Below are positions 1 through 10,689 of a stretch of DNA of 64,000 bases, piece by piece. The notes beneath the pieces were generated by a model that was not told the origin of the DNA, ran no database searches, and saw only the letters and a program-made list of their open reading frames with translations. Positions within the stretch are counted from its first letter, which is position 1; every line of letters starts with the position of its first letter. A program made the translations under genes and the position numbers. Source of the DNA: Portunus trituberculatus. Taxonomy: Eukaryota; Arthropoda; Malacostraca; Decapoda; Portunidae. The stretch spans positions 7,629,176-7,693,175 of the forward strand of contig NC_059258.1 of NCBI RefSeq assembly GCF_017591435.1. The letters run 5' to 3'.

Positions 1-298
<298 letters not shown>

Positions 299-316
299 GT
301 TTTGAGGACATTTTAA

Positions 317-571
317 CCCTTGGCTTACGGTGGATGAATTTATTTTCCGTTCCCTACTCACGGGTAATTTTGAAATATCAGAAATATCAGTTGGTTTCAG
401 TCACTATATGATCCAGTAATTCATTATCGAGCAATGCCAAGAAATAATGACACAGCCCCGCGCCAATCTTCAAATGTCAAGCGGGAAAAATCATGATTAC
501 CGATACGATCGCCGTCTCTCTGGACGGAACAATATCATCATTCATGTACGATCACCGTAAGCCAAGAAGGG
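317..571. mobile_element. piggyBac-type MITE, family 1, copy 1
   Basis: A 255-bp non-coding unit bounded by TTAA on both sides (313-316 and 572-575). Its ends are inverted repeats: left CCCTTGGCTTACGGTG, right CACCGTAAGCCAAGAAGGG, which differ by a short insertion near the tip. TTAA target duplication plus ends starting CCC is the signature of piggyBac-superfamily elements. With no ORF it is a non-autonomous miniature element. A second copy lies at 4647-4902 and is nearly identical. Confidence 0.8.
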
Positions 572-619
572 TTAAGATAGTTTGTCAGGTTTTGAGGACA
601 TTTTAACACAATTTGACAT

Positions 620-674
620 CTCCTCCTCCTCCTCCTCCTCCTCCTCCTCCTCCTCCTCCTCCTCCTCCTCCTCT
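620..674. repeat. (CCT)n microsatellite
   Basis: About 18 CCT units just upstream of the exon-like segment at 747-834. The equivalent tract in the duplicated block lies at 4952-5020. Confidence 0.97.
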
Positions 675-746
675 TGTGCTAATACAATTACTATTATTAC
701 TATCCCAGTGTGACCTGACCTGTGTGACCTCTGACCTTTGCCACAG

Positions 747-834
747 GATTCCTGGAATGTGACTTCACTGTGACCCGAGAGGAGGTACCTCGGCCACTCA
801 ACGCTGAGGTCACACGGCTCTCTTCCTTATGCAG
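747..834 (+). other. Exon-like segment, copy 1 (unidentified)
   Basis: An 88-bp segment follows a CCACAG acceptor and precedes a GTCAGT donor. One frame, read from the third base, is open throughout and contains TVTREEV and LNAEVTRLSSL. A second copy at 5089-5172 has a one-base difference near the start and lacks five bases in the middle, and each copy breaks the frame of the other. I do not recognise the protein. Its end phase does not fit the exon-like segment at 2201-2368, so these may be remnants or a repeat-borne pseudo-exon. Confidence 0.3.
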
Positions 835-879
835 GTCAGTGGTGTGGTGTGAGGTGTGGGAGGTGTGGTTAGGTTACAT

Positions 880-1455
880 TAGGTTAGGTTGGGCAGTTAA
901 GGTTTTGAGGAATTTTGAGGCAGTTTGTCATGTTTTGAGGGTATATTTAAACAGTTTGGCATATTTTAAGGGCATTTTAGATAGTTTGGCATGTGTTGAG
1001 GGTATTTTGAGACAGTTTGATGTGTTTGGTGGGCAGTTTAAGACAGTTTAGTCAGTATATTTTGAGACAGTTTGGCATGTTTGAGGATATTTTAAAACAG
1101 TTTGACATGTTTTATGGCCATATTGAGATAGTTTGGCATGTTTTAAGGGCATTTTGAGAGTTTGACATTTTTTTAGGGCATTTTAATACATTTTGGCAGG
1201 TTTTGAGAGCAATTTAAAACAGTATGGTGGTTTCAGGGTATATTAAGACAATTTGAGAGGTTTTGAAGTGAATTGAAGACAGTTTGGCAGGTTTTCAGGG
1301 CATATTAAGACAGTTTGGTATGTTTTGAGGCAATTTTAGACAGTTTGGCAGGTTTTGAGGCCAATTTAAGATAGTTTGACATGTTTTGATGGCATTTAAG
1401 ACAGTTTGGCAGGTTTTGAGGGCATATTAAGGCAGTTTGGCAGATTTTGAGTGCA

Positions 1456-1457
<2 letters not shown>
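880..1457. repeat. Degenerate ~31-bp minisatellite
   Basis: Some 18 diverged units of the 'gacagtttggcatgttttga' plus 'gggcattttaa' type. Substitutions and short indels are frequent, unlike the homogeneous block at 2370-2795. The array ends at an AT tract. Confidence 0.85.

Positions 1458-1458
<1 letters not shown>

Positions 1459-1532
<74 letters not shown>
1459..1532. repeat. (AT)n microsatellite
   Basis: About 37 AT units interrupt the minisatellite. Confidence 0.97.
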
Positions 1533-1537
<5 letters not shown>

Positions 1538-1904
1538 GCATTTTGCATTATTGTAAATAACAGCATATTCTTATTTGATTTATAATTAACAGTGGTAGTG
1601 GTAGCCTTTTCCAAGATATCATACTGGAATAGGTGGAAGCTTGAATTATATATGTATATTGATTTTAATGCAAGTTTAATTTTTGAGTTACTTGTGTTAA
1701 CCTAAGGATGTAAAATTTCCATAACTAAGAAAGTAACAATTCTGTTTTGTAATCATGTGCATTGTGTATAATTTGTTGCATATTAATTATTTAAGATCAT
1801 AGCAATACACTAGAAATTTAGAATAAACTAAAATTTTTCTATTTAATTGAAAAGATTAGGTGAAAGCTCATTTTTCTGAATTGGTCTACTAATGTGTAAG
1901 TACA
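1533..1904. other. AT-rich spacer, no feature seen
   Basis: About 370 bp of AT-rich unique-looking sequence between two minisatellite blocks. No ORF, tRNA-like or repeat structure is evident. Confidence 0.5.
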
Positions 1905-2135
1905 TCTTTAATTTGAGACAGATTTGGCATGTTATGAAGCCATTTTAAGGCAGTTTGTCATGTTTTGAGGACATTTTAAGACAGTTTGGTATGTTTTGAG
2001 GGCATTTTAAGATAGTTTGCCAGGTTTTGAGGAAATTATAAGACAGTTTGATATGTTTTGATAGGATTTTAAGACAGTTTTGCATGTTTTGAGGTCAGTT
2101 AAAAAAGTTTGACATGTTTTAACGGCATTTGAGTT
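1905..2135. repeat. Degenerate ~31-bp minisatellite
   Basis: Seven or so diverged units of the same 31-bp family resume after the AT-rich spacer and stop before the exon-like segment at 2201. Confidence 0.8.
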
Positions 2136-2200
2136 GCGTTCAGTTCAGTTTACAAAATAGTGAAGGTGACTCAATATAAACAGTGCACCTCTCATTACAG

Positions 2201-2368
2201 GAAAGTCAAGTCCTGAATGCTGCCAAGGAGAGACACTGCTGCTGGAACACTGCACCACCAAGCCAAGACAAGACAAGCCACAACACAACACAAGCCTTCT
2301 ACAACACCTACAGCCATCAGCAACACCCAGAGTACAAGACAACACCTGGAGCCATGAAGAATAGTTAG
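2201..2368 (+). other. Possible terminal exon or remnant (unidentified)
   Basis: A CTCATTACAG acceptor precedes an open frame of 55 codons beginning ESQVLNAAKERHCCW and ending at a TAG at 2366-2368. The later part is low-complexity, rich in Q, T, H and N. It sits inside the minisatellite field. The frame needs a phase-0 upstream exon, whereas the candidate at 747-834 ends with two spare bases, so no gene model joins them. No family is recognised. Confidence 0.22.
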
Positions 2369-2369
2369 G

Positions 2370-2795
2370 ATAGATTAGCAGTTTGGCATTTTTAATTATA
2401 AGGACATTTTAAGACCATTTGACATGTTTTTATGGTATTTTAAGACCATTTGGCATGTTTGTATGGTATTTTAAGACCATTTGGCATGTTTTTATGGTAT
2501 GTTAAGACCATTTGGCATGTTTTTATGGTATGTTAAGACCATTTGGCATGTTTGTATGGTATTTTAAGACCATTTGGCATGTTTTTATGGTATTTTAAGA
2601 CCATTTGGCATGTTTTTATGGTATTTTAAGACCATTTGGCATGTTTTTATGGTATTTTAAGACCATTTGGCATGTTTTTATGGTATTTTAAGACCATTTG
2701 GCATGTTTTTATGGTATTTTAAGACCATTTGGCATGTTTTTATGGTATTTTAAGACCATTTGGCATGTTTTTGAGGGCATTTGAAGAAAGTTTGG
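2370..2795. repeat. Homogeneous 31-bp minisatellite block
   Basis: About 13 nearly identical 31-bp units ('ttttaagaccatttggcatg' plus 'tttttatggta') in direct tandem. The low divergence against the flanking diverged units points to recent local expansion. Confidence 0.95.
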
Positions 2796-2822
2796 CTATG
2801 GTAATACCCTTTTTGACATTAA

Positions 2823-3026
2823 CCCTTCAGTACCATGACACATTTCCATATTCCTTGTGGTGACTATTTGGTGATTTTGTACAGCTTCACAAACTCATGT
2901 GGGGATGAAAATTGTGAAGACTGTGGCCATTAATTTTGTGACCTTCATAGACCTTCAATAATGTCAATAAAATGGTCTAATGGTGCACAAATCTCAAGGT
3001 AAAAATGTGTCCCAGTACTGAAGGGG
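2823..3026. mobile_element. piggyBac-type MITE, family 2
   Basis: A 204-bp unit with TTAA at 2819-2822 and 3027-3030. The terminal inverted repeats start CCCTTCAGTACCATGACACA on the left and CCCCTTCAGTACTGGGACAC on the complementary right strand. It is non-coding. Its right half (from about 2910) is the same sequence as the tandem units at 3720-4565, so this element is the likely source of that satellite. Confidence 0.8.
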
Positions 3027-3254
3027 TTAAGAAGGGTGTATGGAGGTGATAAGATTAATGGGCACAGTCTTCACTATTTCAATCCCCCACATGAGTTTGT
3101 GAAGCAAGTGTTGGATTCTCTGGACAAAGATGCAGTGTGCTTGTTAAGAGATTGACTCAGCACTCACTCACTCCTTCACTTACTGAACTCAGAGGGAATG
3201 AAGAATGTGCATTGTGTGTCAGACAAAGGCCTGTATTCACAAACACTTTGGTGT

Positions 3255-3703
<449 letters not shown>

Positions 3704-3719
3704 GGATTTTTCTTAATGG

Positions 3720-4564
3720 CAATGAAAAGATCTAATGGTACACAAATCTCAAGGTAAAAAATGTGTCCCAGTACTGAAGGGGTTAAATAGTGAAGACTGT
3801 GGCCATTAATCTTCTGCCTTCTATAGATCTTTCCAAGTGTCAATAAAATGGTCTAATGGTACGCAGATCTCAAGGTAGAAATATGTCCCAGTACTGAAGG
3901 GGTTAAAATAGTGAAGACTGTTGCCATTATTCTTCTGCTCTCTATAGACCTTTCCTGATGTCAATAAAATGTCTAATTGTACACAAATTTCAAGGTAAAA
4001 ATGTGTGTCAATGTTGAAGGGGGTTAAAATAGTGAAGAATGTGGCCATTAGTCTTCTGACGTCTATAGATCTTTCCTACTGTCAATAAAATGGTCTAATG
4101 GTACACAAAATCTCAAGATGTCCTAGTATTAAAGGGGTTAAAATAATGAAGAATGTGGCAGTTAATCTTCTGATCTCTGTAGACCTTTCCTAATGTCAAT
4201 AAAATGGTCTAATGGTACAGAAATGTCAAGGTAAAAATGTGTCCCAGTACTGAAGGGGTTAAAATAGTGAAGACTGTGACCATTAACCTTCTGATGTCTA
4301 TAAACTTTTCCTAATATCAATAAAATGGTTTAATGGTACACAGATCTCAGGGTAAAAATGTGTCCCAGTACTGAAGGGTTGAAATAGTGAAGACTGTGCC
4401 ATTAATCTTGTGATCTCCATACACCTCTCCATTTTATTGATATTAGCAAGGGTCTATGGTGGTCAAAGGATTAATGGCCACAGCCTTCACTATTTTAATC
4501 AATTCAGTACTGGGACACATTTTACCTTGAGATTTGTGTACCATTAGACCATTTTATTGATATT

Positions 4565-4565
<1 letters not shown>
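3720..4565. repeat. ~120-bp satellite derived from MITE family 2
   Basis: Six tandem units each end in the MITE terminus 'cccagtactgaaggggttaa' (ends near 3786, 3906, 4026, 4141, 4263 and 4380) and carry the internal 'gtcaataaaatggtctaatg' segment. The spacing is close to 120 bp. The last stretch, 4430-4565, is the same unit in inverted orientation, so the array closes with a head-to-head unit. The ORFs across it are accidental. Confidence 0.85.

Positions 4566-4640
<75 letters not shown>
4566..4640. repeat. (CT)n microsatellite
   Basis: About 37 CT units abutting MITE family 1 copy 2. Confidence 0.97.
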
Positions 4641-4644
<4 letters not shown>

Positions 4645-4646
4645 AA

Positions 4647-4902
4647 CCCTTGGCTTACGGTGGATGAATTTATTTTCCGTTCCCTACTCACGGGTAATTT
4701 TTGAAATATCAGAAATATCAGTTGGTTTCAGTCACTATATGATCCAGTAATTCATTATTGAGCAATGCCAAGAAATAATGACACAGCCCCGTGCCAATCT
4801 TCAAATGTCAAGCGGGAAAAATCATGATTACCGATACGATCGCCGTCTCTCTGGACGGAACAATATCATCATTCATGTACGATCACCGTAAGCCAAGAAG
4901 GG
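4647..4902. mobile_element. piggyBac-type MITE, family 1, copy 2
   Basis: A 256-bp copy of the 317-571 element with TTAA at 4643-4646 and 4903-4906 and the same inverted ends. Only a few substitutions and one extra T separate the copies. Confidence 0.8.
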
Positions 4903-4951
4903 TTAAGATAGTTTGTCAGGTTTTGAGGACATTTTAACACAATTTGACATG

Positions 4952-5020
4952 TCCTCCTCCTCCTCCTCCTCCTCCTCCTCCTCCTCCTCCTCCTCCTCCT
5001 CCTCCTCCTCCTCCTCCTCC
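4952..5020. repeat. (CCT)n microsatellite
   Basis: About 23 CCT units, the longer counterpart of 620-674 in the duplicated block. The length difference is typical microsatellite slippage. Confidence 0.97.
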
Positions 5021-5088
5021 TGTGCTAATACTATTACTATTATTACTATCCCAGTGTGACCTGTGTGACCTCTGACCTTTTGCCACAG

Positions 5089-5172
5089 GATTCCCTGGAC
5101 TGCGACTTCACTGTGACCCGAGAGGAGGTGGCCACTCAATGCTGAGGTCACACGGCTCTCTTCCTTATGCAG
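5089..5172 (+). pseudogene. Exon-like segment, copy 2, frame broken
   Basis: Between a GCCACAG acceptor and a GTCAGT donor. It keeps DCDFTVTREEV, but a five-base deletion relative to copy 1 shifts the frame to a TGA soon after. Compared with copy 1 it has one more C near the start. No known family is recognised. Confidence 0.3.
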
Positions 5173-5361
5173 GTCAGTGGTGTGGTGTGAGGTGTGGTTA
5201 GGTTACATTAGGTTAGGTTGGGCGGTTAAGGTTTTGAGGGAATTTTGAGGCAGTTTGTCATGTTTTGAGGGTATATTTAAACAGTTTGGCATATTTTAAG
5301 GGCATTTTAGATAGTTTGGCATGTGTTGAGGGTATTTTGAGACAGTTTGACGTGTTTGGTG

Positions 5362-5861
5362 NNNNNNNNNNNNNNNNNNNNNNNNNNNNNNNNNNNNNNN
5401 NNNNNNNNNNNNNNNNNNNNNNNNNNNNNNNNNNNNNNNNNNNNNNNNNNNNNNNNNNNNNNNNNNNNNNNNNNNNNNNNNNNNNNNNNNNNNNNNNNNN
5501 NNNNNNNNNNNNNNNNNNNNNNNNNNNNNNNNNNNNNNNNNNNNNNNNNNNNNNNNNNNNNNNNNNNNNNNNNNNNNNNNNNNNNNNNNNNNNNNNNNNN
5601 NNNNNNNNNNNNNNNNNNNNNNNNNNNNNNNNNNNNNNNNNNNNNNNNNNNNNNNNNNNNNNNNNNNNNNNNNNNNNNNNNNNNNNNNNNNNNNNNNNNN
5701 NNNNNNNNNNNNNNNNNNNNNNNNNNNNNNNNNNNNNNNNNNNNNNNNNNNNNNNNNNNNNNNNNNNNNNNNNNNNNNNNNNNNNNNNNNNNNNNNNNNN
5801 NNNNNNNNNNNNNNNNNNNNNNNNNNNNNNNNNNNNNNNNNNNNNNNNNNNNNNNNNNNNN
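5362..5861. other. Assembly gap (500 N)
   Basis: Exactly 500 N, a conventional fixed-size scaffold gap. The sequences on the two sides share no repeat context, so distance and adjacency are uncertain. Confidence 1.
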
Positions 5862-5951
5862 AATGTCTATCTCACACCTGTAAGATTAGTCAACCTGACG
5901 CTCTAGTTCCAAAAAGGAAATCGCTTCACAAGAGTGCAAGACCTTATCGTC

Positions 5952-6003
5952 ATGGTACCTCTAGCACCACTAGGATTTTTCTTTCTCGTGGTCCTCGCTG
6001 CAG
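5952..6003 (+). CDS. First coding exon of a secreted protein (signal peptide)
   Basis: ATG at 5952 opens a 17-codon exon reading MVPLAPLGFFFLVVLAA plus one spare G, followed by a GTAAGC donor at 6004. The hydrophobic core (GFFFLVVLAA) and small residues at the end are those of a cleavable signal peptide. The spare base combines with the exon at 18777 to give a glycine codon and keep the frame. A single host gene on the + strand with a ~12.8 kb intron is the simplest reading. The 5' untranslated part, with a stop upstream of the ATG, begins right after the assembly gap. The protein family is unknown; the joint N-terminus is signal peptide followed by GEDCLWNKDADFP. Confidence 0.55.
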
Positions 6004-6224
6004 GTAAGCGACAAATATGATGGTTTGAAATATACATGTAAATTCTAGTATACACAATAATTATGTTCTCGTTATACCATTTTGCATGAAAATATATTTG
6101 GAGTTAGTTTATATTTGTAATTATTTTTTTTTTAATATCCAAAATAAAAAAAAAAAAACAATCGTAATTGGCTGACGAAACCACATGAAGTATTTTTACT
6201 TATTGTTTTCATTAACCCGTATTC

Positions 6225-6545
6225 ATACGTAGGGAAGCAGTGGTGAAGTGTATATAAGGTGATGAGCGTGGGATCGGGGAGACGTCCACTCGCAGGTTAG
6301 ATACCCAAGACGTACAGCCTTAAACTTTTTTGCCATTTCTCGAGTCGTTTAAAATTTCGTACATGTCGTTATGATACTCAAGTTCAGGGTGGTTACACCA
6401 AAGATGCGCTTCGGTGGTGATAGGAGCCCTAATACCGGTACCACTATTAATAAAATTGCCTCCGCCACTAATAGGTGAGAGCTTAACAGCGCTTCGAAAA
6501 CTCTTTAAGTTACCTACAGGCTCTAGAGGCAAGGACATAAAAAGA
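6225..6545 (+). mobile_element. tRNA-derived SINE, family 1, diverged copy
   Basis: A decayed tRNA-like head (GTGGTGAAGTG for an A box, GCAGGTTAGATACCC for a B box) is followed by the body 'ggtggttacaccaaagatgc' and 'taataaaattgcctccgcca', ending in an A-rich tail. The sequence aligns along its length with the better-preserved copy at 28171-28500. It lies in the intron of the secreted-protein gene. Confidence 0.75.
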
Positions 6546-6761
6546 AATGCAGTTTAAAGATTTAAAGACCAATCCTAAAAACAAAATGGCATGGTAACAT
6601 TGTTCCGTTTTTCTTTGTCGTCTTTTCCTATACGACAACATTTCACTAATTAAATACAACCAGAATTTTTTTTATGAATTTTTGCCCTTTTTACCTGTTC
6701 CGTTTCATTACAACACTTTTATCAAATCATGCAAGACAAAGGCGATACATTATGGTTCGAA

Positions 6762-7046
<285 letters not shown>

Positions 7047-7124
7047 TTGTTAAAAAAGGAATTAACAAAAATGAAGAAGACAGTAAGAAGTAGAAGAATA
7101 AATGAGGGAAGAAGATGAGACATG

Positions 7125-7985
7125 AAAGCAGATACCTTATTTATTATTGATCTAATAGATAAGAGAATTTGTGAGTTGTGACCATCGAGGAGAACAACTA
7201 GAGGCAGTGAGTCATTTCATTACTCGACATTAGCAGCAGATTACAAGAAGAGATACCTAGGTTGCTATCATTAAAAAAGATACACGGGAAGCATATGTAG
7301 CTGGAAGCAAATGATGTGGCACACATAGGAAACATAAACATTGTTCCTGTTTAGAAGATGCGATTATTAAAGTTACGCGAGGATAAACCTAATTGAAAGT
7401 TAAGGGAAAAAGAATTGTATGATCGGAGTGAATATAGATATAGTTACAGTAAAATAGACGTTATTGAAAGCTCTAGGAAAATTAACCTTATAAGTGAAAT
7501 ATTGGATAATATAACTATTAGAACGAAAAAGTTTCTCTTAATCGTATATATGTTATGAGTTGTAAGAGACAGAAAAAAAAGGAAAGCAAGAAGAAGGCGA
7601 AAGACAGAAAAGTTAGACACAGTTGTCAGACTAGTAAGTAGAAGTAGAAGTGATAGTAAAATTTGGCGTTATGTTATGATAAAGGGAGATTTGCTATGTG
7701 TAGTGTGGCTTATGTTTTGGATGTGTTCTTCATTGAATGTAGTTGTTGAGCCTTTGCAGGATGTATTTTATCAATGAGCAGAAATTGTATGACCCGATTA
7801 GAATATTGTGAATAATATGAAATAATGCGAAATATTTGGTAAAATTTAAGTGTAAAGAGAGTTGCTTTATCGCCGAATATTAATTGTACAATGCGATTTG
7901 AATCTAAAGTATGATGTAAAATATGTGACGTATCTGGTGGTGCAATTTCAGTGAAGAGACAGTGATCGCATTATCGTGCTTTTCC
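7125..7985 (+). repeat. Unclassified dispersed repeat, copy 1
   Basis: Non-coding A/G-rich sequence sharing a series of collinear matches with 55540-56220, for example 'ttacaagaagagatac', 'gaagcaaatgat', 'ttgttcctgt' and 'gaagagacagtgat'. The order of blocks is the same in both, so this is an old dispersed element rather than chance. No ends, TIR or coding region could be defined. Confidence 0.45.
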
Positions 7986-7989
7986 GCAG

Positions 7990-8453
<464 letters not shown>

Positions 8454-8582
8454 CTATTGAAGTCAACAGCGAGGTCTGCATTATTCTTTTGTACAGCGTA
8501 TTTTGTTTTTTTTTCGCACAAGGGTGCGTTCGTCCGGTTTTAGTTGGTAGAGTAGTGTGTCAAAGTCCATTTTCTAGACGTC

Positions 8583-8609
8583 TTTCGGTCTTGATCAGAC
8601 CATCTTCAG
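8583..8609 (-). ncRNA. Hammerhead-like ribozyme core motif, PLE copy 1
   Basis: On the minus strand CTGAAGA is followed by T, then GGTCT, a GATCA loop, AGACC and GAAA. CTGAAGA fits the hammerhead core CUGANGA, and GGTCT/AGACC would form stem II before GAAA. One unpaired U between core and stem departs from the textbook form. Penelope-like elements are known to carry hammerhead motifs in their terminal regions. The second copy at 58160-58189 keeps the design with different, compensating stem bases. Confidence 0.45.
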
Positions 8610-8683
8610 GAGAAGTGAGTGCAACTAGTGAGGATGCGGGCTTATATGGGCGGCGGAAGCAGGTAGTCGCGTCAGGTAGCCAG

Positions 8684-9338
8684 TCAGAGCGCGGATCGAG
8701 TTTCGTCTGAAGCGGCCAATGAGCAGCCGGCTACAGCTCCGTGTGGCTGTCGCTGGGATGGTAACGATGATTCTGGCTGTTGTTGTATGTTGATGGTAGG
8801 TTTTTCTGAGTAGATATGTACTGCTTCCGTCATCTTGAGTCTTCTTTTGTCGTTTTCTTTAAATAGGATGGTGGTGTTGCTTTCTATGTGATGTCTCTTC
8901 AGGATCATGCCGTGTTCATTCATGTAGTGTCGTCTTATAACGCCGTCTTGTAGGTGTGCTGTAATTCTCTTTGATAGGGTTGTAGATGTGAAACCAATGT
9001 ACCTCGAGTTTAGGTGACTGCAGTCACCAACAGTGCATGTGTGTTGGTACGACGTTCACTTCTTGCAGGGAGTTTGTCGGAGGAAGACAGCTATTCTTCA
9101 TGATGAGGCTTGTGGTTTTTCTGGTCTTGTAGTAAACAATGACTTGGAGTTTAGTGTCTGTGTTGATGGGCGAGACGTTGTTGTGGATGATCTTCTTTAC
9201 GGCTTTCTCGTCTTCTTTGTATGCTGAATACATCGTGTTCTTGTAGTAGAGAGTGATGCACGATGTTTGTTGCTCGGGCGGATTCTCGCGGATGTAGTTG
9301 TCCATGCGGCGACGTATGGACGCCCGAGCAACAAACAT
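8684..9338 (-). pseudogene. PLE ORF C-terminus with GIY-YIG-type nuclease, degraded
   Basis: Two minus-strand frames join into one PLE C-terminus. 9338-9024 reads ITLYYKNTMYSAYKEDEKAV and VIVYYKTRKTTSLIMKN, and 8923-8684 gives MNEHGMILKRHHIESNTTIL and AVHIYSEKPTINIQ. The bases between encode SRYIGFTSTTLSKRITAHLQ, the YIG core with its following Arg. These correspond block for block to the ORF at 57535-58071. In PLEs this nuclease nicks the target DNA for reverse transcription. At least one frameshift separates the blocks, so it is not functional. Confidence 0.7.
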
Positions 9339-9404
9339 CGTGCATCACTCTCTACAAGAACACGATGTCTTCAGCATACAAAGAAGACGAGAAAGCCGTG
9401 AAGA
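9193..9404. repeat. Inverted repeat (~85-bp arms) joining PLE to the gypsy-type element
   Basis: The left arm 9193-9280 and right arm 9321-9404 are reverse complements apart from a TAG indel and a few substitutions, around a ~40-bp spacer. Both arms encode the PLE segment EQQTSCITLYYKNT. The right arm ends at GCCGTGAAG, and gypsy RNase H sequence follows directly. The other gypsy copy has GCGTGAAG at the same place, so the junction lies in shared bases. Confidence 0.85.
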
Positions 9405-10673
9405 GGGTTGTGATCGGTGAAGACCTTCGTAGTTTGAGGACCAGGATGAAGGTAGCACTCAAAACGTTGGAGCGCCAGGACGAGTGCCAGAGCCTCCTTC
9501 TCGATGGTGGAGTAGTTGAGTTGGTGTTTCTTCAGCTTGGTGGAGTGATAGGCGATGGGATGGAGGATGCCGCTTGTGGGGTCCGCTTGTAGGAGGACAG
9601 CACCCACTCCAACTCCACTCGCGTCCACTTGTAGATGGAAGGGCGGGAGTGATCTGGCGTCCAGACCACTGGCTCCGAGGAGAGGAACGCCTTGAGATGT
9701 TGGAAGGCTTGGTCACAGGTCGGGGTCCAGTGGAAGGGGACGGAAGTGCTGATAAGGTCCGTCAGGGGGCGGCCAGGGTGGAGAAGTTCCTACAGAATCG
9801 TCTGTAGAAACCAGCCATCCCCAAGAACCTCATGAGAGCTTTCCTGGTGGTAGGGACAGGAAGCCAAGGATGGCCTCCACGTTGGCTCTCTTGGGGCGAA
9901 CCTTGCCGTTCCCCACCACATGTCCCAGGTAGACCACCGTAGACTTCCCGAAGGTGGACTTGGCCAGGTTGATTGTAAGACCGGCTTCCTGCAACCGACC
10001 CATCAGCCTCCGGAGACGGGTCAGATGTGTCACCCAGTCGTCCGAAGTCACCACCAGGTCGTCCAGATAGGCAGATGTTCCCTCCAAGTCCTGGGTGATG
10101 TAATTTATAGCCCTCTGGAAGGTGGCGGGAGCATTAGACAAGCCAAAGGGCATCACTGTGTATTGGTATAGTCCGAAGGGGTGATGAAGGCGGATATTAT
10201 TCGGGCCTCGTCCGAGAGGGAATCTGGTAGTAACCTTTAAGTAAATCTATAGTGGTTACAAATTTGGCTACTCCTATGCTATCTATAAGGTCCTCTATCA
10301 AGGGCAATGGGTAGGAGTCTGGCACCGTCACTTTATTTAATTTCCTGTAGTCGGTGCAAAATCGACTACTACCATCTGGCTTAGATGTTAACAGGCAGGG
10401 AGAAGCCCAGGGGGATATACTAGGTTCTGCAAGGTGATGACAGAGCAGATAGTCTACCTCTTTTTTCATCAAGTCTCTTTTAATGGGTGAAATGCGATAG
10501 GCTGGTTGTCTTATAGGCTTGATGTCATTAGATATTAATGTTATATCATGTTGGATAGTAGTACAAAGTCCTGGAAGGTCACCTGTGATTTCTGAAAAGT
10601 CTAGCAATAACTTTTTAAGATCAGACTGTTGTGAAGGTGTTAAGGAAAGAAAAACCTCATCAAGGTTGGACAT
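9405..10673 (-). pseudogene. Gypsy-type RT and RNase H, copy 1, frameshifted and truncated
   Basis: On the minus strand from 10673: the pre-RT segment, then LLTSKPDGSSRFCTDYRKLN and TTIDLLKGYYQIP (RT motifs with the first catalytic Asp), a frameshift near 10190, PFGLSNAPATFQRAIN, the YLDD box within SAYLDDLVV, and LGHVVGNGKV. RNase H follows from about 9640 with MDASGVGVGAVLLQ, IEKEALALVLALQ and VFTDHNPL, where the element ends. The remaining RNase H can be seen in copy 2 (60286). RT copies the element RNA and RNase H removes the RNA strand. Confidence 0.85.
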
Positions 10674-10689
10674 GATTTGGCTGTTTGAG

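Larger units (their letters stand above)
4643..5361. repeat. Duplicated block (second copy of ~313-1040)
   Basis: From the MITE through the CCT tract, the exon-like segment, the TTAGG-like 'ggttaggttacattaggtt' and into the minisatellite, this block repeats 313-1040 in the same order and orientation with high identity. It runs straight into the assembly gap. It may be a true tandem duplication or an unmerged allele placed beside its partner. Confidence 0.85.

Noticed and set aside
2370..2795. CRISPR array (31-bp regularly spaced repeats)
   Set aside because: The units are directly contiguous with no unique spacers, in eukaryotic DNA with no cas genes. It is a minisatellite.
5265..5906. Reading frames running through the N stretches at 5362-5861 and 33501-34000
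   Set aside because: Unknown bases cannot support a coding call; the frames are open only because N hides stops.
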